In this document: positions 16,444-22,808 of the stretch, one piece after another
How the letters are laid out: the number at the start of each line of letters is the position of its first letter
Position numbering within the stretch: the first letter of the stretch is position 1
Source: a virus
Direction: 5' to 3' (one strand)
Length of the DNA: 23,780 bases
Virus record (IMG/VR): IMGVR_UViG_3300027963_003159
Location: 1-23,780 of that record
The notes under the pieces: model-generated
Database searches by the model: none
What the model saw: only the letters and a program-made list of their open reading frames with translations
Told to the model about the DNA's origin: nothing
Position numbers and translations under genes: made by a program

Positions 16444-16830
16444 ATGGCGACCGCGACTCATACTCAGTTCGGGAGCCGTACACGGCTCACGGTGACGGGC
16501 ACCTTGACGAGCTACGGCGCCGGGACGCGCCTGCCTATCGCGACGACGGGCGCAAGCTCGCTCGTCGAGGTGCTCCGCGTCAAGCTCCAGCGCACGGCCG
16601 GGACCGCGACTACCTTCACGCCGCGCGTCTTCTCGACGTCGGCGGGCACCGCGGGCTCTGTCGCTCAGCAGTTCGTGGGCTCCGCGAACGCCATCGCGGA
16701 CCTCTTCGACGTCGCGTGCTCGGGCGTGGTCTTCGACACCGATACGACCGGGAACCTCTACCTCGAGCCCGGCCCGAACGCCGGCTCGGACAACGCCTTT
16801 AGCTACGAGCTCGTCATCGAGGTGCTCTGA
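16444..16830 (+). CDS. small beta-rich tail-tip protein, function unknown
   Basis: This 128-residue protein starts at ATG 16444 just after the hub-like gene, with GGAGG upstream. It is rich in Thr, Ala, Ser and Gly and alternates short strands (RLTVTGTLTSYGAG, LVEVLRVKLQRTAG, AFSYELVIEVL), giving a beta-sandwich impression. No enzyme motif is visible. Its stop overlaps the start of the glycine-rich putative adhesin (TGATG), so the two are probably translated together and may form part of the same tail-tip or fibre complex. The function is not recognised. Confidence 0.6.
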   Translation: MATATHTQFGSRTRLTVTGTLTSYGAGTRLPIATTGASSLVEVLRVKLQRTAGTATTFTPRVFSTSAGTAGSVAQQFVGSANAIADLFDVACSGVVFDTDTTGNLYLEPGPNAGSDNAFSYELVIEVL

Positions 16831-17717
16831 TGGCTGGCACGCAGGTCTTCCCGACTGTCCCGTCGACGGGCGGCACCTCGACTAGCGCCGAGTACATGCT
16901 CGGGGTGTTCGGCGACGGCAGCGACGGCAGCTTCACCTACACCCCTGGCTCCCACACCATCTCGCGGGAATGGAACTACCAAGACCTCACCATTCAGGCG
17001 GGGGCGACGATCAAGCCCGCGGGCTTCCGCATGTTCGCGCGGGGCACGCTGACGAACGCAGGTAGCTTCAACGACGATGGGAATGCAGCGGTTGGTTCGA
17101 CTCTGGGGGCGGCGCTCGCAGCTCGTCAGTTCCTTGGCGCGCAGTCTGGCGCAGGTGCCGCGGGCCGCAACACGACGGGCGCGGGCTCCGCTGGCGGCAC
17201 GATCTCGTCCAGCTCCTACGGCTCCCTCGGTGTCATGCCGACGGGCGGCACGGGGGGACAAGGCGACGGAGGCAACGTCGGCGGCGCAGGCGGCGCGGCT
17301 ACTGCTGGTTCGGCTCGATGGGCCTCGCTGCTGGTCTATGGCCGCGGCTCGACTGCGGTGAATGGTGGCTCAGGCGGCGGGGCAGGCGGGTGCCAGGTCG
17401 GCACGGGTACCGCTACCTCGGGCGGCGGTGGGTCAGGCGGCGGCGATGTGTACATCGCGGCGCGGTTCATCGTGAACACGGGAACCATCTCCGCCCTCGG
17501 CGGCAAGGGCGGCGATGCCGTGTCGACGGGTAACGGAGCGGCTGGCGGCGGCGGCGGCGGCGGCGGCGGGCACGTCGGCATCGTCACGCAGACCCCTAGC
17601 GCCTCCATCGGTGGCGTCGTGTCGGCAGCCGGCGGTAGCGGCGGCGCTGCGGCTGGCACAGGTACCGTCGGTAGCGGCGGCGCGGCTGGCTCTGTCTCGT
17701 ACCTCATCCTCGCGTAG
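16830..17717 (+). CDS. glycine-rich tail protein, putative adhesin
   Basis: This 295-residue protein has two parts. Residues about 30-85 form a strand-rich segment (FTYTPGSHTISREWNYQDL, TIKPAGFRMFARGTLTNAG) like the start of a right-handed beta or fibre-attachment domain seen in many environmental phage tail proteins. Residues about 100-290 are dominated by Gly, with Ala, Ser and Thr, in repeated GGxGG-type runs including nine consecutive Gly (239-247), interrupted by short strands (DVYIAARFIVNTG, HVGIVTQTPSASIGG). Such glycine-rich runs resemble the polyglycine-helix sandwich of T-even gp38-type receptor-binding adhesins. The similarity is in composition and pattern only. It probably contacts the host surface. 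Confidence 0.65.
   Translation: MAGTQVFPTVPSTGGTSTSAEYMLGVFGDGSDGSFTYTPGSHTISREWNYQDLTIQAGATIKPAGFRMFARGTLTNAGSFNDDGNAAVGSTLGAALAARQFLGAQSGAGAAGRNTTGAGSAGGTISSSSYGSLGVMPTGGTGGQGDGGNVGGAGGAATAGSARWASLLVYGRGSTAVNGGSGGGAGGCQVGTGTATSGGGGSGGGDVYIAARFIVNTGTISALGGKGGDAVSTGNGAAGGGGGGGGGHVGIVTQTPSASIGGVVSAAGGSGGAAAGTGTVGSGGAAGSVSYLILA
17544..17570 (+). repeat. GGC trinucleotide run coding for polyglycine
   Basis: Eight consecutive GGC triplets followed by GGG lie in frame and encode nine glycines in the glycine-rich tail protein. Slippage in multiples of three would change loop length without breaking the frame. Confidence 0.85.
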
Positions 17718-17725
17718 GAGCGTCC

Positions 17726-17923
17726 ATGCCCTTCCTCGTTGTGCCTACGGGCTTCCCCTCTGAGACTGCAACCGAGCTGGCCCTCGCCAACGGGTGCGCT
17801 GGCTTCTACACGGGCATCCCGCCCAAGTGGGTGGCGCTCTCCCAGGAGCAGGGCTGGACGCTCCCGTGCGTCATCGAGACGGACGAATACGACAACGTCC
17901 TGTCGTGGACCCCGGTGGCCTGA
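17726..17923 (+). CDS. 65-residue tail-region protein, function unknown
   Basis: This small gene encodes 65 residues (MPFLVVPTGFPSETATELAL, then a Gly- and Trp-containing middle, ending NVLSWTPVA). AGGAG at 16716 plus 1000, that is 17716-17720, is part of the preceding stop region and gives a well-placed ribosome binding site for ATG 17726. It lies between the glycine-rich putative adhesin and a fibre-like gene, with one base before the next GTG start. It carries no transmembrane segment and no known motif. A small structural or chaperone role for the neighbouring tail proteins is possible but rests on context alone. Confidence 0.6.
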   Translation: MPFLVVPTGFPSETATELALANGCAGFYTGIPPKWVALSQEQGWTLPCVIETDEYDNVLSWTPVA

Positions 17924-17924
17924 C

Positions 17925-18437
17925 GTGGCGCGCATCCCGCTCTATCGAGATGCAAGCTCGGCGAAGGTAGCGGCGACGCTCAAGGCCGGGCAGAACATCA
18001 CGATCACCGATACCGAGGTCGGCGGCGTCCTCCAGGTGACCATCGCCGCGTCAGGCGGCGGTGGAGGCGGCGGGACGCCTGCGACTACGGTCGTGTCGGG
18101 TACGACGCCGGGCCTTCAGCCTGTCGTGGGGACCTCGACGGACTACGCGCGTGGGGACCACTCCCACGGCACGCCGCCCGTGCCCGCGCATACGACTCTC
18201 AGCTCGCTCGCGTGGACTTCGGCGGGGCATACCGGGAGCTCCACTGCCGTCGCCGCGTGGAACGGTGGCGGGACCGCTACGGTCGTGCAGGCGACGGCTG
18301 ACGAAACGATGCTGGTACGACGTGCGGGCATCCTGCAGTGGGTGCCTGTCGTCGCAGCTGCGGTGGTCATCCAGCAAAACCTCTCTAGCGACTTCGCCTT
18401 AAGCGTCATCGACATAGGGGGGATCGCGACCACATGA
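17925..18437 (+). CDS. fibre-like tail protein
   Basis: This 170-residue protein starts at GTG 17925, one base after the preceding stop. The frame is open further upstream, but no methionine codon falls between the upstream stop and the body, and earlier starts would overlap the preceding gene. After an N-terminal strand region (SAKVAATLKAGQNITITDTE) and a Gly run (SGGGGGGGTP), it contains TDYARGDHSHGTPPVP, a short segment that recurs in phage fibre proteins and often precedes trimeric domains. The last third is strand-rich. It is likely a short fibre or fibre-linking protein. Its stop overlaps the next ATG (ATGA at 18434-18437). Confidence 0.6.
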   Translation: MARIPLYRDASSAKVAATLKAGQNITITDTEVGGVLQVTIAASGGGGGGGTPATTVVSGTTPGLQPVVGTSTDYARGDHSHGTPPVPAHTTLSSLAWTSAGHTGSSTAVAAWNGGGTATVVQATADETMLVRRAGILQWVPVVAAAVVIQQNLSSDFALSVIDIGGIATT

Positions 18438-19411
18438 GCCTTACTGCACTTAGCCACCAATACGTCGGACAGAGCACGACGACTGCCGTGACCGCGGCGG
18501 CGCAGTTGGACGCCCTGTGGACTCTTCTCACGGCTACGACCTACTTCGACGGGAGCACGCGCACGCCGGGCAGCGGGAACGCCTGGACGTGGGCCCGCTA
18601 CCAGAACGGTGGTGTAACGGAGGCCGTCTATGGGACGCCCCCGACCGGGTCGATGGCTCAGCGTGTGCTGGTCGCCGGGTACGCAAGTGCGCCCACGCCA
18701 GCCATTACGATGCTGACACCGGACACAGCGCAGACGACCACGCTGCACATCGGCATCTCGCTGAACTCAGGCGCGTTCACAAGCTACAACGCCGCGCTTC
18801 CCTTCGGCGCAGGCTCGCGATGGTCCGGCTATTGGCGTCTTAGCGGTGGCGTCTCGGCAGGCATCACGCCGACGGATTGGCGCTACTACGAGACGGCAGA
18901 GACTGTCGTGCTGGTCTGCTCCGTGCAGGGCACCAATCATCGCGTCGGTCACGCTGGGGCGATCATTGACCCGGAGACAGTGGACGCGGTGGATGCAGAG
19001 ACGGACGGTCGCGTCTATGGGATGTACGTCACGGGCGGCGGCAACAACATCGCGAGCTCGATGCTCTCGTCCGTCGCGGCGCAGGGGAACTGGTACGTGC
19101 ATGGCGGGATTGCCGGATACACGCATAGCGGCATGTTCTCGCCGGGCACATCCACGTTCCTGACGTTGACGCGGGCTAACTTTCTCAACACATCGCTAGC
19201 CCATGTCCTGACTACCAGCACGGGACGGTCGCCTAGATGGCCGATGCTATTGAACCGTGGCGGGACAAACTTCGCGGGCCGACTTCGCGAGGTGACGTGG
19301 ACTCCAGACGGTACGCTCGGAAGCGGTCTCGTCGCCGGACTGACGACCGTCGGCTACCGCATCTCGTCCTCTACCACGTCCTCTAGTGAAACTGTCCTCC
19401 TGGTGCGATGA
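18434..19411 (+). CDS. tail-region protein of unknown function
   Basis: This 325-residue protein follows the fibre-like gene with an ATGA overlap. It is beta-rich and Thr/Ser/Gly-rich, with motifs such as GNAWTWARYQNGGVTEAVYG, SGYWRLSGGVSAG and TVVLVCSVQGTNHRVGHAGA. There is no coiled coil and no recognisable catalytic motif. The position in the tail-tip region and the composition suggest an exposed virion protein, perhaps another fibre or baseplate accessory protein. I do not recognise the family. Its stop overlaps the ATG of the next small gene. Confidence 0.6.
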   Translation: MSLTALSHQYVGQSTTTAVTAAAQLDALWTLLTATTYFDGSTRTPGSGNAWTWARYQNGGVTEAVYGTPPTGSMAQRVLVAGYASAPTPAITMLTPDTAQTTTLHIGISLNSGAFTSYNAALPFGAGSRWSGYWRLSGGVSAGITPTDWRYYETAETVVLVCSVQGTNHRVGHAGAIIDPETVDAVDAETDGRVYGMYVTGGGNNIASSMLSSVAAQGNWYVHGGIAGYTHSGMFSPGTSTFLTLTRANFLNTSLAHVLTTSTGRSPRWPMLLNRGGTNFAGRLREVTWTPDGTLGSGLVAGLTTVGYRISSSTTSSSETVLLVR

Positions 19412-19605
19412 TGACCTACCTTGAGCAGATCGAGCAGTACGTCGCCGCCTACCCGGAGACGGCGCAGGCGCGGCTTCCTGAAGCGTGCGGCGTGACCACT
19501 CTGCCCGCGTTTCCGCACGTCATCGTGCACGTATGGGCAGAGGACTACTGCGAGCTCGAGGACGCGAACGGCGCGGACATCGCGAGGTTTCGTCTCGTCG
19601 GTTAG
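19408..19605 (+). CDS. 65-residue protein, function unknown
   Basis: This gene encodes 65 residues starting MMTYLEQIEQYVAAYPETAQ, an acidic helical N terminus, followed by a strand-rich half (FPHVIVHVWAEDYCELED). The ATG at 19408 overlaps the stop of the upstream tail gene (ATGATGA), and a second ATG follows at once. It is the last gene before the lysis cassette. No family is recognised. Its conserved spacing and coupling argue that it is a real gene and not a chance frame. Confidence 0.55.
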   Translation: MMTYLEQIEQYVAAYPETAQARLPEACGVTTLPAFPHVIVHVWAEDYCELEDANGADIARFRLVG

Positions 19606-19627
19606 TGCGCCTCTAAGGAGAGCCAAC

Positions 19628-19936
19628 ATGCCCGAGACTACGCCCCCGCGGTGGAGTGACCGCTTAGTCTCTGTGCCTGTATGGACGTTGCTCCTTATCG
19701 GCGCTGCGACCGTAGGCGGCACGGGCATCGCGGGCGGCTACCTGAGCGAGGCCAAGGCCGCGCCGGCTATCGCCGCCGAGGACCTGTCCGACATGAAGAG
19801 GATCCTCGCGCGTATCGACGGGCGCTTGGAGGGCATGGAACGCGAGGGCGCGGCCCTCCGCTCCGAGCTGGTCAGCCTGCGCCGAGACGTGAACACGCTG
19901 CGCGCTGATGTCGACGCCATCCAGCGCGGGCGCTAA
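19628..19936 (+). CDS. membrane-anchored coiled-coil lysis protein (spanin- or holin-like)
   Basis: This 102-residue protein has a short basic N terminus, one hydrophobic segment at about 15-38 (VWTLLLIGAATVGGTGIAGG) and a C-terminal heptad-rich coiled coil at about 50-100 (MKRILARIDGRLEGMEREGA). An N-terminal inner-membrane anchor with a periplasmic coiled coil is the layout of an Rz-type inner-membrane spanin. Some holin-like proteins of phages look similar. It starts a three-gene cassette with the putative holin and endolysin. AAGGAG at 19615-19620 lies 7 bases before ATG 19628. No lipoprotein partner with a lipobox is visible in or near the gene. Confidence 0.55.
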   Translation: MPETTPPRWSDRLVSVPVWTLLLIGAATVGGTGIAGGYLSEAKAAPAIAAEDLSDMKRILARIDGRLEGMEREGAALRSELVSLRRDVNTLRADVDAIQRGR

Positions 19937-20364
19937 TGGACGCCGATAGCGGGCTTGATGTCGCAGAACGCGTCACCGACGACGCCGTGCTGCTCGAGGG
20001 GCTTGCCGCCACGGACGCGCCTACTGTCGAGGCGTTCTCTTCCCTGTACGACACGCAGGGCGGGACCGTAACGGCCATCGCGTTCGGCCTTGGCGTCGTC
20101 GTCGTCGTTCAGCTCCTCGTGGCGCGCATCTTCGCCGGCGCGAAGACCATGGTTGAGGCGCTCACCTTCTTCGCGACGGCGATGGTGTCGGTCCTCGTGG
20201 CCGTCTACCTGTGCGACCTGCTCATCGCCGGGCCGGACGTACTCCTCCTGCAAGAGGGCGAGCGGTCCTCCATCGTCTCGTTCATCGAGGACATCTGCCT
20301 TATGACGTTCGCCTACTTCTTCGGCACGAAAACCAGCACCGGGGGCACCAATGACGCTAACTGA
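19936..20364 (+). CDS. putative holin
   Basis: This 142-residue protein has an acidic N terminus of about 40 residues, then two strong hydrophobic segments, about 43-66 (TVTAIAFGLGVVVVVQLLVA) and 72-98 (ALTFFATAMVSVLVAVYL), and a weaker third near 112-130 (FIEDICLMTFAYFFG). It lies directly before the endolysin and overlaps it by 14 bases. That context and the small multi-pass layout suggest a holin that opens the inner membrane for the lysin. The 40-residue hydrophilic N terminus is longer than in many holins. Another phage membrane protein is possible. The ATG overlaps the previous TAA (TAATG). Confidence 0.6.
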   Translation: MDADSGLDVAERVTDDAVLLEGLAATDAPTVEAFSSLYDTQGGTVTAIAFGLGVVVVVQLLVARIFAGAKTMVEALTFFATAMVSVLVAVYLCDLLIAGPDVLLLQEGERSSIVSFIEDICLMTFAYFFGTKTSTGGTNDAN

Positions 20365-20800
20365 GCACTTCAGCTTCGAGGAGCTCACCCGCACGGGACA
20401 GAGCGCTCTCCAGGACGCCAACCGACGCGAGGCGCGCGACTACATCGACAAGCTGAAGCTGGTCGCGGAGATGCTCGAGGTTATCCGCGCGAAGTTCGGC
20501 GCCGTCCGCGTGAACTCTGGCTTCCGAGGCCCCGCCGTCAACGCGGCAGTGGGCGGAAGCGCCACGTCGCAGCACTCCAAGGGCGAGGCCGCAGACATCG
20601 TTTGCCCCTCGACTACCGTGGATGAACTGCACCGATGGATCGTCACCGAGTCCGGCCTGAAGTTCGGACAGTGCATCCTCGAGAAGCCCGCCGGCAGCGC
20701 GTGGGTGCACATCTCCCTGGGCGCTCCTTACCGCGACCCGAAGAAGTGTGGCGAGTCGCTCGCCTTCGACGGCAAGACCTACACGCCGAAGCGTTACTAG
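20351..20800 (+). CDS. endolysin, M15 peptidase family
   Basis: This 149-residue protein fits the zinc peptidase family M15 (D-Ala-D-Ala carboxypeptidase or L-Ala-D-Glu endopeptidase type), which cuts peptidoglycan peptide stems. Visible motifs are VNSGFRGPAVNAAVGGS (54-70), SQHSKGEAADI (73-83), which supplies zinc ligands H75 and D82, and WVHISL (118-123), which supplies the third ligand H120. E111 is placed near the usual catalytic acid. The length is that of a single catalytic domain with no separate cell-wall-binding domain and no signal peptide, so export would depend on a holin. It overlaps the putative holin gene and is preceded by GGGGG. Confidence 0.88.
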   Translation: MTLTEHFSFEELTRTGQSALQDANRREARDYIDKLKLVAEMLEVIRAKFGAVRVNSGFRGPAVNAAVGGSATSQHSKGEAADIVCPSTTVDELHRWIVTESGLKFGQCILEKPAGSAWVHISLGAPYRDPKKCGESLAFDGKTYTPKRY

Positions 20801-20882
20801 GCGCTGGGGGAACCCTACCCCAGAAAGGCGGCGCGCTACCTCGGCATGGTGTCGAGGCGGCGCGTCGTCTCGCTATGGGGTA
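20801..20882 (+). promoter_or_regulatory. inverted repeats after the endolysin gene, possible terminator or attenuator
   Basis: CTGGGG (20804-20809) pairs with CCCCAG (20818-20823) around an 8-base loop. A second hairpin pairs CCTCG (20839-20843) with CGAGG (20853-20857). TACCCCA (20816-20822) could instead pair with TGGGGTA (20876-20882), which would exclude the first hairpin. AGGCGGCGCG occurs twice (20826-20835 and 20855-20864). No T-run follows, so the role is uncertain. Confidence 0.4.
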
Positions 20883-20902
20883 CGTGTCCCTCAGGAGGTC
20901 AC

Positions 20903-21088
20903 ATGCCCTACGATCCCGCTGAGCTAGTCGAGCTGCCCGCGGAAGTTCTCGCCGTCATCGCGGAGATCCGCTCTGCTACCCGTGCAGGCGGCGACGGCGG
21001 GACGAAGGTCACGCGCGCAGAGCGGAAGCGCATCGTGAAGGCCGCGCTCCACCTCGCGTACGTCCTCGGGCGGGATGGGCTCGACTAG
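20903..21088 (+). CDS. 61-residue protein, function unknown
   Basis: This small gene starts at ATG 20903 behind an excellent AGGAGG (20893-20898); an earlier in-frame ATG at 20846 lacks such a site. The 61 residues begin MPYDPAELVELPAEVLAVIA and end HLAYVLGRDGLD, and they look entirely helical, with a basic middle (KVTRAERKRIVKA). It is the last rightward gene of the late block. Its stop lies one base from the stop of the leftward recombination operon. A DNA- or protein-binding role is possible, but no family is recognised. Confidence 0.6.
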   Translation: MPYDPAELVELPAEVLAVIAEIRSATRAGGDGGTKVTRAERKRIVKAALHLAYVLGRDGLD

Positions 21089-21089
21089 T

Positions 21090-21284
21090 TTATCGCTCGC
21101 TAATGGTCGCCAGCTGCGAGCGGTCGTGCAGTAGCGCGGCCTCTTGCTCTTCGGCGTACGCTTCGACCTCGTCCAGCTGGACCATCGCCGCGACGATGGC
21201 TTGCACGTGAGCGATCCGGCGGTCCTGCGCGTACTTCTGGCGGAGCGCCTCGAGGCGCTGGCGCAGGGCGCCGGATGGGATCAT
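21090..21284 (-). CDS. 64-residue protein at the end of the recombination operon
   Basis: This leftward gene encodes 64 residues (MIPSGALRQRLEALRQKYAQ, then an acidic helical half rich in Glu and Ala, ending LATISER). The start at 21284 is chosen because it overlaps the stop of the Gp157-family gene (ATGA), the spacing used repeatedly in this genome. An ATG two codons earlier at 21290 is possible. It is probably a coiled-coil or helical-bundle protein. It is the last gene of the leftward operon, so a role in replication or recombination is inferred, but no family is recognised. Confidence 0.6.
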   Translation of the reverse strand: MIPSGALRQRLEALRQKYAQDRRIAHVQAIVAAMVQLDEVEAYAEEQEAALLHDRSQLATISER

Positions 21285-21784
21285 CGCCATCGGACACCAC
21301 GCTTGCTCTCCAGGTGGAACCCTTCGGGAAGCTCTTGCCCCGCCTTCGCGGCCTTCAGGGCGGCGGCGCGGTCGGGCTCTACCTTGACCCTACGCCACGT
21401 CTCGGGCCATGCGGACACATCCTCAGGGCCGACAATGGACTGAGTCTCAGCGAGCCACGCCGAATAGGTGGGGGCCTTCACCTTCGGCTCCTCGCCCATC
21501 GCCTCGCGAGCCAGCAGAAGCCCCGTGGCCAGCGCCTTCACGTGCTCGGAGACGTTCTCGCACGTCTTCCGCTTGGCGCGGAGGGCCTTCTCCTCGCGCT
21601 CGAGCAGCTCCGCTTCCGCTTCCATGCGCCTTACCAGGTGCATGCAGGCGAGGACCTTATCCTCGCTCTGCTCGATCCACGTCGAGAGGAACGCCGCGGT
21701 CTCCTCGCTCAGGAGGCCCGAGTTCTCTTCGATCTCCATCTGCACGCGGGCAGCGCCGCGCATGAGGTCGTACGTCGTCGTCAT
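21281..21784 (-). CDS. Siphovirus Gp157-family protein
   Basis: This 167-residue protein matches the layout of the Gp157 family of phage proteins. The N-terminal half is a long coiled coil (EAEAELLEREEKALRAKR, EHVKALATGLLLAREAMG). A conserved short-strand region follows (KVKAPTYSAWLAETQS), and then the block RRVKVEPDRAAALKAAKAGQ, typical of the family's VKPEPDKxAIKKAxKxG pattern, ending in a basic tail. The family was named from Streptococcus thermophilus phages and linked to altered phage sensitivity, but its molecular role is not firmly known. It often lies beside recombination genes, as here after erf. AGGAG lies 5 bases before the start. Confidence 0.88.
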   Translation of the reverse strand: MTTTYDLMRGAARVQMEIEENSGLLSEETAAFLSTWIEQSEDKVLACMHLVRRMEAEAELLEREEKALRAKRKTCENVSEHVKALATGLLLAREAMGEEPKVKAPTYSAWLAETQSIVGPEDVSAWPETWRRVKVEPDRAAALKAAKAGQELPEGFHLESKRGVRWR

Positions 21785-21792
21785 GTGTACTC

Positions 21793-22521
21793 CTAGAACG
21801 GAAAGCCGGGGCCGTCTTCATCGGTGGGCGGAGGCGGGGCATCGAGGAGGGGGCCGCGCGTCTGCGGGACAGGCCCGCGGGGCTTCTCCCCGTACTTCCA
21901 GATGACGCCCTGGCAGTTCTTGTCCTTGCACTTGAAGTCGGGTGCCTTCGGGTTTGTCTTCTTCTCCCGATTGTCCCACATCGAGCCCGAGCACGTAGGG
22001 CACGACGGGTCGATGCCCGAGGCCACCGGCCCGATGCGCTCGACGCTCTCGACACGCCCACCGAAGGCGTCGGCGACACGTTGGGCCTGCACCGGGGCAC
22101 GCTGGGGCGGGGCCTGCGTGGGGGCGTGTTGCGCCGCCTGCCCATCGTCGTCCTCGGGGGCGACCCCGACCGCGGCCGCAAGCGCATATCGACGCAGGTA
22201 GGTCACAACCGACCCCACGGCGGCGGGGCTCTGGTCGCGGGGGAGGGCCGCGCAGACCGAGGCGATGTGCTGACCGCTCTTGTGGAGCAGGATGGTCGTG
22301 ACGGTCGCGCTCCCGTCCTCGAGGCGACCCGGGTGCTGGGAGACGCTGAGGCCATTCGCCGACAGGGCGGCGCGGCAGGCGTCCCACACGCTCGACAGGT
22401 CGGCGTAGCTCGACTTAAACGCCGGGTTCGTGCGGTCCTTGACCGCGCCTTGAATCGAGCCCTGCGCGATGGCGAGGGCGGTAGCGAGCTGATCCAGCTC
22501 GGGAGACTGAGAGAGGATCAT
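21793..22521 (-). CDS. erf: ERF family single-strand annealing protein
   Basis: This 242-residue protein belongs to the ERF family, which anneals complementary single strands during phage recombination. The core (about 9-125) contains NPAFKSSYADLSSVW (32-46) and GSVVTYLRRYALAAAVGV (103-120) followed by EDDDGQ (123-128), the family signature. A Gln/Pro/Ala-rich linker follows. A zinc-ribbon-like set of cysteines is seen at C174, C177, C198 and C203. The C terminus is acidic and ends DEDGPGFPF, like the tip of SSB proteins. The start at 22521 overlaps the stop of the upstream gene (ATGA) and has GGAG upstream; a longer in-frame start at 22611 would overlap that gene extensively. Confidence 0.92.
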   Translation of the reverse strand: MILSQSPELDQLATALAIAQGSIQGAVKDRTNPAFKSSYADLSSVWDACRAALSANGLSVSQHPGRLEDGSATVTTILLHKSGQHIASVCAALPRDQSPAAVGSVVTYLRRYALAAAVGVAPEDDDGQAAQHAPTQAPPQRAPVQAQRVADAFGGRVESVERIGPVASGIDPSCPTCSGSMWDNREKKTNPKAPDFKCKDKNCQGVIWKYGEKPRGPVPQTRGPLLDAPPPPTDEDGPGFPF

Positions 22522-22754
22522 CGGCTGAACTCCGGTGCGATGACGGTCACGCCCGAGGACGTCGTGTGGGTGATGGTCCCGCGGAGGGAGGGAGACGGGT
22601 TCCAGTCCCACCCAAGCATCGTTGCTCCCTTGGGCGGGCGGTTGAGGGTCACGCTCGCGCGGCCCTCATTGTAGGCGACGTACGCGATGTCTTCGGCGTG
22701 GTGCTGGAGGAGGAACGTGAGGAGGTTTGCCAGGGGAAGCGCGTGGTGACTCAT
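22518..22754 (-). CDS. 78-residue protein, first gene of the recombination operon
   Basis: This leftward gene encodes 78 residues. The first 30 are His- and Leu-rich and probably helical (MSHHALPLANLLTFLLQHHA), and the rest is strand-rich (YVAYNEGRASVTLNRPPKG, ITHTTSSGVTVIAPEF). No known motif is seen. It is the first gene of the leftward operon, directly facing the XRE gene across the control region, and its stop overlaps the erf start. The ribosome binding site is weak (GGGG immediately before the ATG). Its function is unknown; the location suggests early expression together with recombination genes. Confidence 0.6.
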   Translation of the reverse strand: MSHHALPLANLLTFLLQHHAEDIAYVAYNEGRASVTLNRPPKGATMLGWDWNPSPSLRGTITHTTSSGVTVIAPEFSR

Positions 22755-22766
22755 GCCCCATAACTA

Positions 22767-22777
22767 GCAAGCCTTGC
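22767..22777. promoter_or_regulatory. short palindrome in the divergent control region
   Basis: GCAAGCCTTGC is an 11-base palindrome (arms GCAAG and CTTGC with a central C). It partly overlaps the proposed rightward -35 element. It could be a weak second operator, but it differs in sequence from the larger palindrome at 22789-22804. Confidence 0.4.
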
Positions 22778-22800
22778 GATACGCGCAACTGCACTATAGT
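22774..22800 (+). promoter_or_regulatory. candidate rightward promoter of the XRE operon
   Basis: TTGCGA (22774-22779) and TATAGT (22795-22800) are separated by 15 bases and match sigma-70 -35 and -10 boxes in 4 and 5 of 6 positions. Initiation 6-8 bases after the -10 would fall at about 22806-22808, directly before the ATG at 22809. The spacer is shorter than ideal, which is common for regulated promoters. Confidence 0.6.
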
Positions 22801-22804
22801 GCAG
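22789..22804. promoter_or_regulatory. perfect 16-base palindrome, candidate operator
   Basis: CTGCACTATAGTGCAG is a perfect inverted repeat. It covers the TATAGT -10 box of the rightward promoter and, being symmetric, also reads TATAGT on the opposite strand. It lies 5 bases before the start of the XRE-type regulator, the natural candidate to bind it as a dimer. Confidence 0.72.
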
Positions 22805-22808
22805 GCTC

